From NCBI GenBank assembly GCA_021186555.1, contig JAJKFL010000010.1:1426001-1490000 (forward strand): a stretch of 64,000 bases of DNA. Direction: 5' to 3'. The notes beneath the pieces were generated by a model. The model searched no databases. It was not told the origin of the DNA and saw only the letters and a list, made by a program, of their open reading frames with translations. Position 1 is the first letter of the stretch; the number at the start of each line of letters is the position of its first letter. Below, piece by piece: positions 1 through 45,696 of this stretch. This stretch comes from Reticulitermes speratus (taxonomy: Eukaryota > Arthropoda > Insecta > Blattodea > Rhinotermitidae). Made by a program: the position numbers and the translations under genes.

Positions 1-660
1 GACACATTTAACAAATGGGTTCATCAAGACAGTACTACTATCCTGATCCAACATAATTTTGGGGATATAACCCCAGATTATTAAATCAAGTAGAAACACA
101 TGATACATTATACAAAAAAAAAAAGTATGAGGCAGTGACATACAAGCCAGGGTAAGTGTGCTGGTTTTTCACTAATATCATATTTAATTTCGGTACTGCA
201 CACACAGCATATGAAAACCATACTTTTTTCTCATAGTTTCACCTCCTTACACCGTAAATTTGCACTTTTGGATCTGGAATGACATAGCAGGTACACTGGA
301 CATTGCCTGTTTTATGAAGTGTATTTAACATAGATGATGTGGCAGTTGACTCTACTTTCATATTCAGATGACCAGATGTTATGCTGATGGGTTTTGTTGC
401 TTCCATTTTCCATATTAATCGTTCCAATGCTGGCCTCTATGCACTGTACAATCTTTAATTCTTCACATGGTGTAGTCTCTGTGCACCATAGTGAGTGAAT
501 GCATTTCAGGGTAATTTAGCTTTAATAACTCCCCCATCCTGGGTAGTATTTGGAATTTAAGCCCGTTGTTGTTGAAGGGTTAATGGCAGTGGTCAAGATC
601 GAACCCAGAATCCTTTCAGTACTAAACTGAACAGCAGCCACTGCCATTAACTGACAAGAA
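1..660. other. No gene seen
   Basis: AT-rich DNA with stops in all frames. About 540-650 leads into the hammerhead-like repeat at 672. Confidence 0.5.
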
Positions 661-671
661 AAATAGTAAAA

Positions 672-714
672 GACCCTGAAGATGGGACAGACAATTGATC
701 CCGAAACGTTGGTC
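672..714 (+). ncRNA. Hammerhead-like three-way junction motif
   Basis: GACC, CTGAAGA, T, GGGA-loop-TCCC, GAAA, then self-pairing ACGT, U, and GGTC closing with GACC. All three helices pair; the T before helix II is extra compared with a canonical hammerhead. Confidence 0.35.
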
Positions 715-1800
715 AAATACCAAAAAACGACGCCGGGTAATAACCCAGAAGATTTTATGCAGCATTACGACCACAGCGGAAGCCTTCAATCACACAGTAA
801 AAGTATGTCAGTATGCCAGTCACCTGGTGATGAAAGTACAGTCAGCACCCAAAATATGGTGTATGTTAAGTAACATCAGCCAATGAACAGTTTAACACTG
901 AATGAGATGTTAACTTGATCATGAATGGTGATGAAGGAAATTGTGACCTATAATTAAGGTACTGCTCTGACAGTTATGCAGGACTATGAAATGCCGTACT
1001 AAGCTTCACTGAGGGGCTGGTACAACTGTGATATGGAAGCAGACTATGAGACAAATTTCCAGCGTGGTATCGCTATGTAATAAGTCAAAGCAGGGGACTC
1101 ATTGTTTATAATTTGTTTCTACAGAAACTAAATGGAAATCTTGTGTTGCTGTGACAGCAGCAATTGATGGTAGCAACAAAGGCACTGGAATGCATGGTTT
1201 AATTAGTAGTATTGTATCAACCATTAGTGGAAAGAAAATAATCTGTTAGGTTACACTGCTTACTCTATCAAGCTGTTCAAAGGAGGCAATGTTCAGTGTT
1301 CTAAATATTTAGCACGCATTTAAAGAAGAAAAAGACAATAAACTGAAATCAAATAACAATGAAAAGAGCAGCAACTTTCATTATCAGACAGAGGTACTTG
1401 TAGGAGTATTGTAATTATTAGTGTATCACACTGTTTTTCCAAGAATTTTTTAAGTTCACAGCGTTCAATTTTGATGAAACTGTGGTGTCCCTCGAGGGCT
1501 ATGATGTGTAGGACAGGATCAGTGGAACAATACACTATGGATACCATAGCTGGAGATGGGATTTGTCTGTCAAATTTTCAATGGGTATTCTACTAGTATC
1601 TCTATAACAGAATATTCACCATGTTTTACTACAGTATTTTCAATACAAATCTTCCAACTTTTCAATCGTATCTCATGGGGAAAAGAAATGGAGAACAATG
1701 TCAAAGGACACTGTATATGCTATTAATATTATTAATACAAATTATAGTTAAATAAAAACTGCAAATTATGTGAGGGGTGGAGAAATTATGTAAGTATAAT
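715..1800. other. No gene seen
   Basis: No coding or repeat structure recognised beyond GACGCCGGGTAATAACCCAG at 730, the tail of the 672 repeat. Confidence 0.5.
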
Positions 1801-1806
1801 AATGTA

Positions 1807-2292
1807 CAGGGACATTATTTTATCTAACAGCCTGCATCAATACTTCACTCATACCACTTTGCATGACAGCCGGCAGCACACAGTTCATCACTGTTCTAGG
1901 TTGCCAGGAATAGGGCCCCACATGTTTTACTTCAGTGTATTGCAGTTAACCCCTTTGGTGCTGAAAGACGACTTTAGTCAACATGCAGCGTGATGCTGAG
2001 AAAACCAGACATCACCTAAAGTCATCAGCCAAGAACATGTAAAGTAATCGGCAAGCAGCCATTTAAATCCCAGATCTTTTACAGAGTACACTGGGCACTT
2101 AATTGCAGCACCAACATGTCAATATAGGTTTTTACTCGCCATATTTAAAGACGGTGTTGGAGATGTTTCCTTTCATCTCACAGACATTTTCACATCTAAC
2201 AGCCATGCTGTGCACTGCATATTGAAGGCTTACAGGTTAGCAAGCTGACAGGAAGTGACCAGCAACAGCTGTGAGACAATATAATGTCCCTG
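1807..2292. mobile_element. Candidate TA-flanked MITE
   Basis: Perfect 12-bp inverted ends CAGGGACATTAT / ATAATGTCCCTG with TA outside each. No ORF. A lone ATAATGTCCCTG also occurs near 11500, hinting at a family. Confidence 0.5.
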
Positions 2293-2671
2293 TAGGAGCA
2301 GGAATTGTAAATATTTAATTATGCAGGGGTCTCACTCATGTGCACAGCTTTTAACTTACATAATGTTAGTAGATTGAGATAAACAAAGCTGACAGTGACA
2401 TTTCCAAGTGCATGGCATTCATGTACTCAAAATTCTGGGTGCCAGGTCACTAGAACCTTAGAATCACATTTTTTGCATCACTGCTGACTGATTAATTCAT
2501 ACAAGTTAGGCAGTAATTTCTGTAACTTTACACAACCCCAAACAGTTGAGAAAATCTTGATATTTATAATTTGTTTTATAAGAGGAAAACAAATGCAGAC
2601 AGAATTCTAAACTATGCTGTTACAGTCTTTTATAGCTGCGAAGAAAGTGAAAGCCTACTGGGACAATGTGT

Positions 2672-2865
2672 CCATGTTTTATTTAATGACGCTGCCAGTT
2701 GCTAAGATTATACAGCATCAGTGGTAGATGAATGGCATACAAGTACTGAGCATTGGTGGAATTATACCGACAGAGGAAAATGGAAGTATTTGGAGAAAAA
2801 CCTGTCCCAGTACCCATTTATCCAACACAAGTCCCACAGACTGGCCCAACGTTGAACCTGCTCTG
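2672..2865 (-). mobile_element. SINE family B copy
   Basis: Minus-strand copy: ATTATACAGCATCAGTGGTAG, GAGCATTGGTGGAATTATACC, GAGAAAAACCTGTCCCAG, then ACAAGTCCCACAGACTGGCCC. Confidence 0.72.
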
Positions 2866-3224
2866 CAGTGAGAGGTCAATAACAAACAGCCTGGGCCACG
2901 ACATGGCCAGGACATTTTTGAGACAGAAAGTTAAAAATGGCCACGTATAGGAATTAGGACTTCATATACAAGAATAAGCAAGCAATGCACAGGAGACAGG
3001 GCCATGAATATTAGATGTTATAAAGGAATAAATGGGTGTAAGAAGGGTTAGAACCTGGAACTAAGTTTGTAAAGGATGACAGAGGTGATCAGCTTGCAGA
3101 TACCCACAGTATTTTGATTAGGCTGAAGAATCACTTCTGTCAATTGCTTAATGTACACGGAGCTAATAATGTTAGGCAGACTTAAACATCTACATACTGT
3201 TGAGTCACTAATGTCTGAGCCCAG

Positions 3225-4139
3225 TGTCTTTGTGGTTGAGATGGCTTTTGAAATTTTGAAAAGAAACAAATCATTAGGTATTGATCAAATTCCAGCAGAA
3301 CTGATCTAAGCAGGGGGGAAAATATTACATTCTGAGATTAACAGACTTATTAATATCATTTGGTATAAATAATTGCCTCAGCAATGTAAGTCTTACTCTG
3401 CTTATTTATAAAGTCAGTAATTGGCAGTGTATATTACTGTTGTCAACTGCATACAGTTTAACAATGCAATGTAGATGAAATTACTGGGGATTATAAGTGT
3501 GGACTAAGACATTATGGATCAAGTAGTGATGAATATTGTGTGTTAGACACTGAAGAAAATATGGGGATATTGTGGGACAGTGTGAAAACTGTTTTTAGAA
3601 TTGAAGCAAGGCTTGAATTCACTTGGGAGTAAACTTTTTTTATAACATTCTCATGAGGGCCACCAAGAGTGGGTTCGGGCCCCGGTGAAAAGATTTTTTT
3701 AGGCCCTCCACCAAGCGCGGACAGGCTAAAAACCTTTACACTAAATCAGAAAGACTGACTCTCAGTTGCAGAGTGACATGGGCTGTGTCTGAAAGGGTTA
3801 ATTTGTACAATCGACAAATAAAGATACTACCGAGACAGAAACATATGCAACATAGTCGGGTCCCTGGCCCCAGTAACTTGTACCAGCTTCCCCTGTCTCG
3901 TCGGCACTGATTCTCACTGAATCTTGTACACCCATGAAGCTATTTAAGCTCATGAAATGTTTATAAATGAAATCTACAGTGAATTCCAGACAGGCAAACA
4001 TTTGTTTGATACATTTGCGATTCAGAATGGTCTGAAACAAAGAAATGCTTCATCACCATTGATTTTTAACTTTGCTTTAGAGTATGCCATTAGGAATCTC
4101 ATTTGGAAATTAACTGCTACAAAGTTGAAGCACTGCTAA
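3225..4139 (+). pseudogene. LINE reverse transcriptase relic, interrupted
   Basis: Degenerate RT core in two pieces. 3225-3600 codes KRNKSLGIDQIPAELI, then VDEITGDYKCGLRHYG and a decayed dimer-like block. After about 300 bp of unrelated DNA, 3930-4139 resumes with EIYSEFQTGKHLFDTFAIQN, GLKQRNASSPLIFNFALEYA. The last stretch corresponds to the GLKQGDALSPLLFNFALEYA motif of LINE RTs. Stops and shifts throughout. Confidence 0.75.
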
Positions 4140-4149
4140 TGTCAGTAAT

Positions 4150-5300
4150 ATAATCTTGATGTAACTCCACTGAGATACCAGATGGCACCCAAACCCTAAC
4201 AGAGTTCTTCAATGAACGGGGAAGTGTTGCTAAATGAATTGATTGATAAACTTGTATGATGAATTTGAACTGTTTCTTTCCTTTTATACTGTCTGTTCTA
4301 TGACTGCTGCTTTAGCCCTGTGTGATTCAGCAGTGTAAAACACTTTGTTGCAGTGGCTACACTAGTTCACTTAGCACTTGTACTATATTGATCCTATGAC
4401 TGCTGTGCTATATGGGCAGGCCCAGTGGACATAAGAATTAAAGACAATTCGTAATAGTCAAGTGCCACATGTCATGACAGATTACTTCACCATGTCCTGC
4501 AAGTTTCTAAGCCACAATAATTCTGTTAGTACCTGGCAAGCTAGAAGGTGTGACTTTCATTTTAATTGAGACTGTCTGAATCAAATGCCTGTGATAATGT
4601 TTGTAAACTGGTTGAACAAGTCCATTAAATTTAAACAAAATTGGTGAGTAATGATGTTCCCACTCTTATATGACTACACCAACTTGTGATGGACAGGTCT
4701 ACCAACATATAGAGTACTTGGGTGTCTCCATCTTCAATTTGAATTGACTGAAGAGTGGTATGTGGCTGACACATATAGCTCTAGTCAGTCAGACAGACAA
4801 CAATTCCATGCCTTGAAGATTGAGGCGGCCAGGTTCTCTGAAATTTTGGCAAACCAGCCCACCACAGTGTGGGGTCATTACCAAAGAATGGTAATGATGT
4901 TGCCTACACAAGTTGTCATAACAGCCTAAAACTTGTGTAAAGTTCAAGAATTACATAGACATTGTTCTCTTACTGTGCACAGTTCCACATGGAATTTGCA
5001 GTATAAGACAGACAGAGTTAGAAATAAGAAATTCAGAATGCTGCATTTTAAAATTCAAGTGTAGAGGTGTTGCTGTCCCTGTGCCTACACATCAAGCCAT
5101 GAAGATATGAAGGGTACATAGAGGTTAGGCTCCACTCACTGTAGCCCTTAGCACTTAATGAAGCTGATGTTCAACTTGTACACTCTAGTCCTTGAACATT
5201 AGACAAGCTCGTAGATCCCATCCTGTGTGTAGACAGGCAATCAAAACATCTTTTTGCCAAAAACATAACTAACTTTCACAGTAATATGAGTTAGTTACTG
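4150..5300. other. No clear feature
   Basis: May contain more decayed LINE sequence (a short open stretch at 4744-4929), but nothing specific could be matched. Confidence 0.4.
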
Positions 5301-5307
5301 GCATCTC

Positions 5308-5480
5308 ACTGTGGAAGCCCAGTTTCAGTCCCGGGACAGCCCAAGTTGGATTTGTGGTGGACAAAGTGGCATTGCAGCAGGTTTTTCTTCACGTACTTCG
5401 GCTTATGTCTGTCAGTATCATTGCACCAGTGCTCCACTCATATTTTATTCATCTACCACTGACACTATATAATCTTAGCA
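5308..5480 (+). mobile_element. SINE family B copy, head lost
   Basis: GGATTTGTGGTGGACAAAGTG, then GCAGGTTTTTCTTCACGTAC, TCAGTATCATTGCACCAGTG and ATTCATCTACCACTGACAC. It keeps the full 3' half, which matches the 92-bp satellite unit at 30.9-32.7 kb. Confidence 0.72.
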
Positions 5481-5784
5481 ATTAACAGCATCATTAAATA
5501 ACACCCCTCTGCCACCTCTCTTGTGCACCGTGCACCACATGCTATTTTGAGTGTTTATGCAATAGGAATGTTGTTGAAGAAGCTCATTTTTGTAACGAGT
5601 GGAAGGTCAACAGCTATTACAGACAGCAAAATAGTGGTAACAGGGGCCAATCTCCATTCATTTTACATGTTAAAGTGCAGACATTTATGACATAACATAC
5701 TGCAAACCACTGCTCAGTATGTTCTGTTTGTTACATGTTTAGTGTAATACATCAAGTTCTGGCGTCTGACATTACTACACTAAA

Positions 5785-6160
5785 GCAGTGTTTCTCAGAG
5801 TGTGGCCTGGCCAGAGGATCCACGAGAGTATTCTCATCTTCCTGTTGCATGGTAGAAGGGAAGGACATTGCACTCAATAGTTTTAATATTTTATGAAATC
5901 TGTTTATCTGTAATAAGGTACAGCACAGCATAGATTCTGCTCAGTAGAACATAAGTCCCCCCTCCCCCAGGTTTCTCCTAATCTTTCTTGTGTCATTACT
6001 GATAAGATAATCATAGTTTTGTAATCAATATTTACACCAAACTTTAAATGTTACTGCAAATTGGGCCTTAAGGGTCTGCGAGTTGAGATAATTTTAGGGA
6101 CGAGGCCTGTATATTTAGTGAGAATACATAAGGGGTCCATGGCACCAGATTGAATGTACA
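5785..6160. mobile_element. Possible decayed hAT-like element
   Basis: Starts CAGTGTTTCTCAGAGTGTGG, a hAT-style terminus; GGGTCTGCGAG near 6070 looks like an internal part. No right end was found. Confidence 0.3.
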
Positions 6161-7890
6161 GGCTGGAAACTTCTAATTTCCTCAAATGGTACAGTTCAGT
6201 TTTTACCTTTTGCACATACAACCAAATAACAAAAGTCACGTTCTTTTAGCACAATGGTCGTTTTCTAGAATGCCATTATATTCTACCATAAGTGATGGCA
6301 TCTGTTGAAAGAAACATTGCCACAAATGGGAAAACAGAGCAGCTCAATAATAAAAGAAATGACAAACTGATAAACTTGCAGGTGTAAGATTTAATGTTCT
6401 CACAACCATGTTGCTGAAGATTTGGGTCTTCTGGGGAAGTGACACTTGTTTTTTGGTGAGTGGTTCCTGACATTTCAAATAATCACAGTGCCTTCAAACA
6501 CCAGGAACCACTCCCCCATAACACACCATTACTTCTCAGCTGCAGAGGTCTTCAAATGTGATAAAGTTACCAGCTACAACTGATACATTCATACACAGTG
6601 CTTGCAGTCAAGTTCATTTTGCTTGTGCTCAATAATATTGGTATAGTAACTACACAATCAAAACATACTGCGAGGTTGGCATCTTGACACAGAAAACTTT
6701 CATCTGCGTTTCTTACTTGGAAGGCACATTGAACAAACTTGTTCTAACATTAAATTTCAAATTACATATTTATTATTGTTTACTGTACATTAATAATAAA
6801 TCGATCATTAATTTCATGACAAAGTGTAAGCAATTAATATTATACTTAACCAGAAAAATGAACTAAAAAATGATAAATTAGTTCACTTAAAATATTATTT
6901 GGATAATCTTACCAACAGTCATATGTATAATCCTGTATGTTTTCTTGCATTTTTAATATCCTCTGGTGAGAAGTGTACCTGCGTGAGACCTCTGCCAACA
7001 CTCAAAAACCCTGGCTCAATACAACGAAAATCTCAAGATATAATTCATCACAGATAATTTGGAGTGTTATACATTCCAAACACACACAATCGCCATACAC
7101 GCAAACACACACGAAGGCTTACTTGTACAACTATATTATCACAATTAATATGTACAAATATATATCCTACGTACCCCCTTCAGAGATGAGAATTCACTAT
7201 GTTATATTTGCTTGGTGCTTTAGAACAGTAGAACTGAACAGTGCTCACATTTACATTTGTTACATTGTAAATACCGGTATGTAGAATTAGTTTCAGCCAG
7301 ACAATGGAGTGACAAAGAACACTGCGTTACAGATATCTTAAAATGAAGGGTCTGAATCATATAGGCACTGTGGACGAACAAGGGAGTTGCTCCCCTAGAG
7401 GAAAAAAAAATTACAATTTATCTTTCTAACACCCAGTTCTGTATCTGAGATTAAAAACCCACAGCACAACACACACTGATAACTTCAGAAATGGATCATT
7501 AAAATGTAAATATACCATTATAAAATTACTGCTAATTCTCTATACCCAGGGAAAACTCAATATTATATAAATAACACTTTGTTTAGTTGTGTTGGCAAAC
7601 CTGGAGTCACAAGCAATCTACATTACAACACAGTTCACATAACCTGCCATCCTGACATACATGTAAATACATTTATAGGAGGGCCAATGCTGTTATGTGG
7701 CTCTTTGTTTTGTGGAAACGATTCAGATGACAGAACAGATGGGTATACATTTCAGCCTGTAGAAAATTTGATACAGGTTTTTTTGGAAGGATTTTGGGTA
7801 ACCTATGCCAAAATTTTCCAACTAAAAGTTTTTCCGTTTCACTTTAGTCCGCTGAACTTATTTTAGGAGGGATGATAAGCTTAAGTAAGA
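6161..7890. other. No gene seen; one diverged foldback piece
   Basis: 6412-6510 holds GAAGATTTGGGTCTTCTGG and GAGTGGTTCCTG / CAGGAACCACTC arms of the GAAGACC foldback family. The rest is AT-rich and unassigned. Confidence 0.4.
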
Positions 7891-7894
7891 GACG

Positions 7895-8215
7895 ATGATA
7901 CAAGCGCTCCTATACAGGTGTGAGAATCAGACTTTAATAAAAGAGCATGGAAGAAGAACTGAGACAGAGGAGATGAAGTTTGTGGGGCCAGTTGCAGGAT
8001 ATGGCTTATATGAGCATGAAACAAATGAAAGGGTAAGAGAAGAACTAAATACATAAATTTAAATGAAATTATTGTAGATTATAGATGCAACTGGACACAA
8101 TGATACATGTGCTCCGAAGTTAGTGTATGAATAAATTCCGACCAGCAGAAGAGATGTCGGTCGACCAAGGAAAAGAAGGACAGATCAACACCCATGAAGA
8201 CAGAACAAGCCTGGA
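7895..8215 (+). pseudogene. LINE C-terminal relic
   Basis: Degenerate match to the post-RT region of cockroach/termite LINEs: LYRCENQTLIKEHGRR, TEEMKFVGPVAGYGLYEHET, then DYRCNWTQ and a Gly-Arg-Pro-rich end. Several stops. Confidence 0.5.
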
Positions 8216-8825
8216 ATGGCTTATACCTTGCTGCTGCTGATGATGATGACAACAAGATTAAAATTAACTGCCCGTTCCTTCCTATAAAAACTAACTAGGA
8301 AAACAATTTTTTGCTCCACTCTGTGGAAAATGTCACTTTGACTGGGAGAATACGATTATTGAAATGTGCATCTTTCAGAACTGAGAATGGATAGAAATGA
8401 CACAATAGGTGAGGCTAAGTGCAGCACGAATAGGCAGACTTTGTATGTATATATTGATGAACTCCATATTAGATGGCCTTATCCCAAATGTGAGAATGTT
8501 TTAATGAGAAAAATACTAACAAGGCTCCATTGTATGCTACATTATCACTGGCTGCCTCCATACTGAAACTTTATCATTTGCATACTGTGTGGCTAATGTC
8601 ACTTATTCACTTCACTGATACGCATTTCAATGCCTACATATATGTCACCATCAGTGTCCAGTTATATTACCTTGATTAACATGTGTTTGGCTTAGTTGAC
8701 AAATTTCAGTATGCAGGATATCGGGTTTAACTGGATTTAAGTACAATGTAAATGTAGTTTAACAGTTTTAGGACTGTACAGAAATACGCGAGTTTTGAGG
8801 TTTTTGGAGCAGTGTAGTTGAGAAT

Positions 8826-8967
8826 TGTGTTCTTCTGGGATATGATGCTGCACCACTGGCTTTTTGGATCCTGATGTTAAAGGTCAAAAGCCAACAGGTC
8901 CAAGGCATGTTAACCCTTGACCTCAGTAGCCAGTGATGCAGTGTCATATCCCAGAAGAACAGGGTCC
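8826..8967. repeat. Foldback MITE
   Basis: Arms GTTCTTCTGGGATATGATGC and GTGTCATATCCCAGAAGAAC pair almost fully; GCACCACTGGC / GCCAGTGATGC extend the stem. Confidence 0.65.
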
Positions 8968-9329
8968 TGAAACTTCATTTATCTCACTCCTACAATGTTA
9001 TGTTTCAATGTAAAAGACTGAAGTTCATAAAAATATGCCTTGGCAAAAGAAAATTTCCTACCAGAATATGTAACCACTGTATTATTCTCTTAATGGATAA
9101 ACTGTGTAATCAGGACATGGAAAGAGAGAAGTAAGAATTTAATGGGAAACAATGTGGATGAATATCTACTACTTTCTTTTCATAACAGGTGTCCAAGACA
9201 AGTGTGAATTAAAAGAAAATTCACATTGGAAACATATTTATTATGAAGATTTAAATAAAAACTATTTTTCAGTAGCATAACTATACAAGTTTCTTTTCAT
9301 GTGCTGGTTCACCTATAGTGATTGGATCA

Positions 9330-10620
9330 TCACTGGGTGTCACTGCAGTCACCATGGTGACAGTTCGACAGGAGGCAGTGCGTGTCTTGTGGTTTGCAGA
9401 TATGTTTGGCAAATGTTTTGATTAGTTTATGGAGTTTCAGCACAAAACAACAGCTTCATTATAAAGTGGGACAGATGAAAGAAGGAAACTGGAAGCATTC
9501 TAAATGACTAGTCCCCAGGACGCGAAGATGCAGAGCACGTCAGAGATGTCTCTGCTTAGCTCACACTAGTCTAGTAAGAAGCAAGCAGCTGCATTTTACA
9601 CTGATCTACAATCTATCACATTGTGCACAAACATTTTATGTTCACATGTGTACAAATGGCAGCTGCATTAACCAATCAACTTGGCAGACCATGGTGCCAG
9701 GAAGACATTTGAGGACAAACAGTGGATAAAATTGACAATGATGAGAGTACAGCCATAACAATGGTGAGGCATTTGCCTTGGGCATGCACAGCTGAAGGGT
9801 GCAGAAAAAATATATAAAACATGCATCTGTTATCACAGCAAACACAATCCTATGACTAAAATAAACACATTATTATTATTATTATTATTATTATTAAATT
9901 ACTGTTTTTACATAGTGACCTTTTTACCGAAGTAACTACTATGAGAGTATGGGGGCAGGTCACAATTTTACATTCTCACCTCAGGTGAAAAATTAGCTGG
10001 GACACATGGAAAGTGAATGCATGGTGTAGTGTGATGAAAGACAGCTTATTTTTCTTCTGGAAGCTACTGTAACAAGCCATCATACCTGGATATGTTAAAA
10101 CACAGCCCCACAATGCCTAATGACATATGGTTACTGCAGGATGGCAGATGGCCACATTTTGGTTACACACCTATCCTGTTTTTAGACAAACACTTCCTGA
10201 ACAAATAGACTGCATGAGGCTGTGTCCTGGCATGGCCTCTAAGGTCACCAGACCTCACGCCACTGGACATTTTCATTGGAGTACATAGAGAACACTGTTT
10301 AGCAAGAGAAAATTTGAGACCTTTAGACACCACGACACTGCTTGACTGGCAAATCCGACAGCAACATATGCAATGCTCCAAAAAACATGGCAGGATTTGT
10401 TATGTTGAGTTGTAGAGTTATGGATGCCCAGTGCTTGGAAGGAATGTACTGCTTTCATCTTGAAGGGTCAATGAAGGCAGGTTCCTTTGAAACATCGCAA
10501 ATCAATGACGCTGCTACTCAGTGTATCAACCTAGAAGACCCGAATCCTCAACATCAACGTTGTGGGAAACTCGAATCTCAGACTGTCATTCTGACATATG
10601 ATGAGTTATAAATGGTGCCT
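9330..10620 (+). pseudogene. Decayed Tc1/mariner-like DDE transposase relic
   Basis: No intact frame, but several stretches in different frames match one transposase type: RQEAVRVLWFAD near 9368, VNAWCSVMKDSLFFFWKLL near 10010, a degenerate D-G-PH block with HFLNK near 10190, then RSPDLTPLD near 10240 (catalytic Asp motif of this class), and a CRV/GRICYVEL-like tail near 10390. Many stops and shifts show age. A poor TGGGCACTTGGTA near 10748 may be the right end. A (TTA)n tract (9871-9896) interrupts it. Confidence 0.55.
9871..9896. repeat. (TTA)n microsatellite
   Basis: Perfect trinucleotide run inside the transposase relic. Confidence 0.9.
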
Positions 10621-12306
10621 GTGTTGGAATGTGGTAGATGATACTAACACATGGAAATAGATTTTGGTCATTCATGGTATTGAAAAGTCAGGCTGGTTTC
10701 CATTTTTCATAAATGCAAATTTTTCTTTTATTTCACACAGTTTTTGGGCACTTGGTATAATTTGGTTCTGAATTGTGCATTCTGTATTCTGGATTTCATA
10801 TCTCAAACATTTTGGGACACATTAAACATTTTTACAAAAATTAAGAGATAAAAATTAATGAAGATAATCCTCCACTGTACATAAATATACACATTGCCAG
10901 AATGTGAGCTTTGCTAGCATTTTCACTGTATATAAATGTATACATTGCTGGATTGCCAGCTTTGCCAACATTGCATGTAGTAGTTTTATCACTATATGAC
11001 AGATCAATGTCAAGAGCTAACATAATAAAAAATGTTCATGTAACAAAGCATATTATAATCATTCAGTAACTATATAAAAATTGTTGCACCTTCTGTAGAT
11101 GTAGGACACACCTACACATCTACAACGAAACGCAGGAAGGAAGGCGGGTGGCTGCAGATGTACTGTAGCAAGGGATGTGATCACAGGGCCACTCGCAAGC
11201 TCACTGGCCAATCAGCATGAGTTGGGCTGAAGCACTTACATGCAGAATCTCTTTACAGTTGAAAGGGTTGCCAAGTGTCAGTGGTGTAATAGGCTGTATA
11301 CTGGCTGCACTGTTCTTATGGCAGAGGACTTCAAATGCTGCAAAAGTATTTCTCCATCTGCTCTAAAAGTTTCGCTCATCCACCTTTGTTCCTGTGCTTT
11401 ACTGTATCAGCAATAAAAGTTACAGGATATAAAGCAGTAATGAAACAACAACCGAAGAACCTGTAAAGAATACAATTGTACAAGAGCACTGCCCCAAAAT
11501 AATGTCCCTGTGGAAGCATGACGAATTAACATACACTTTCAGTTTTGTGTGGTGTATCACTGTGAGTTTTTTAGACAGTACAGCTGTGAGGCAGGAATGT
11601 CTTATGACCTTAAAATTGTGATCCACACCTTTGTATTCTATGTAACTAATTTATTAACAACTTTTACTTTACTGGTTATTGTTAATAGATTAACTGTGCT
11701 ATGAGTTTGCCCAACTTGATGGAAGGTGTAGCCAACCCTACTGCCTAAGTCTGCACTTGCGGCAAAACTAACTGTATAATGAAACATATCAAATAGCTTC
11801 ACACACACTGTAACTGTCACTACAGGCATGGAACAGTTAAGTACTATAAGGCGTTACAGAAGGAGAAAGTACAATGTTTGGCACGTAGGAAATGAAATAT
11901 TTGTACAGTTTTGAAGACAGAAAAGAGACAACTTGATGCTCGTATCCTTAATAGGTGCTGGGATTGGTATAAATGCGGCAACCCTGTTACTATACAAAAA
12001 CTTTTTCATAAGTCTTAACAGTTAACCTTCTCTATGTTCAAACAATTTGTATGAAACATTCTGACTACTGTTTCTATGGACTTTACACTAAAAATAATTT
12101 CAGAACGCAATTGTTTCCCTGTAATGAAGAGGTACCGAGTGTCTTTCATTGCACTTTACTACCAATCAAGTGCAATGGGGCTCATACAACAGTTGCAGAG
12201 GCAAAAAATGTAAAAACGAACAATGGAACCCTCACTGTGAATGTCTGTCCAGATACATGCACATTACTGTAATGCCACAAAGCACAAGTAACCAATTCAA
12301 ATATGA
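10621..12306. other. PWWP2 downstream region / possible 3' UTR
   Basis: Lies directly 3' of PWWP2 on the minus strand. No further exon recognised. Confidence 0.4.
10873..10980 (+). repeat. 52-bp tandem duplication
   Basis: CACTGTACATAAATATACAC...GCTTTGCTAGCATTTT is followed by a diverged second copy. Confidence 0.6.
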
Positions 12307-45696
<33,390 letters not shown>
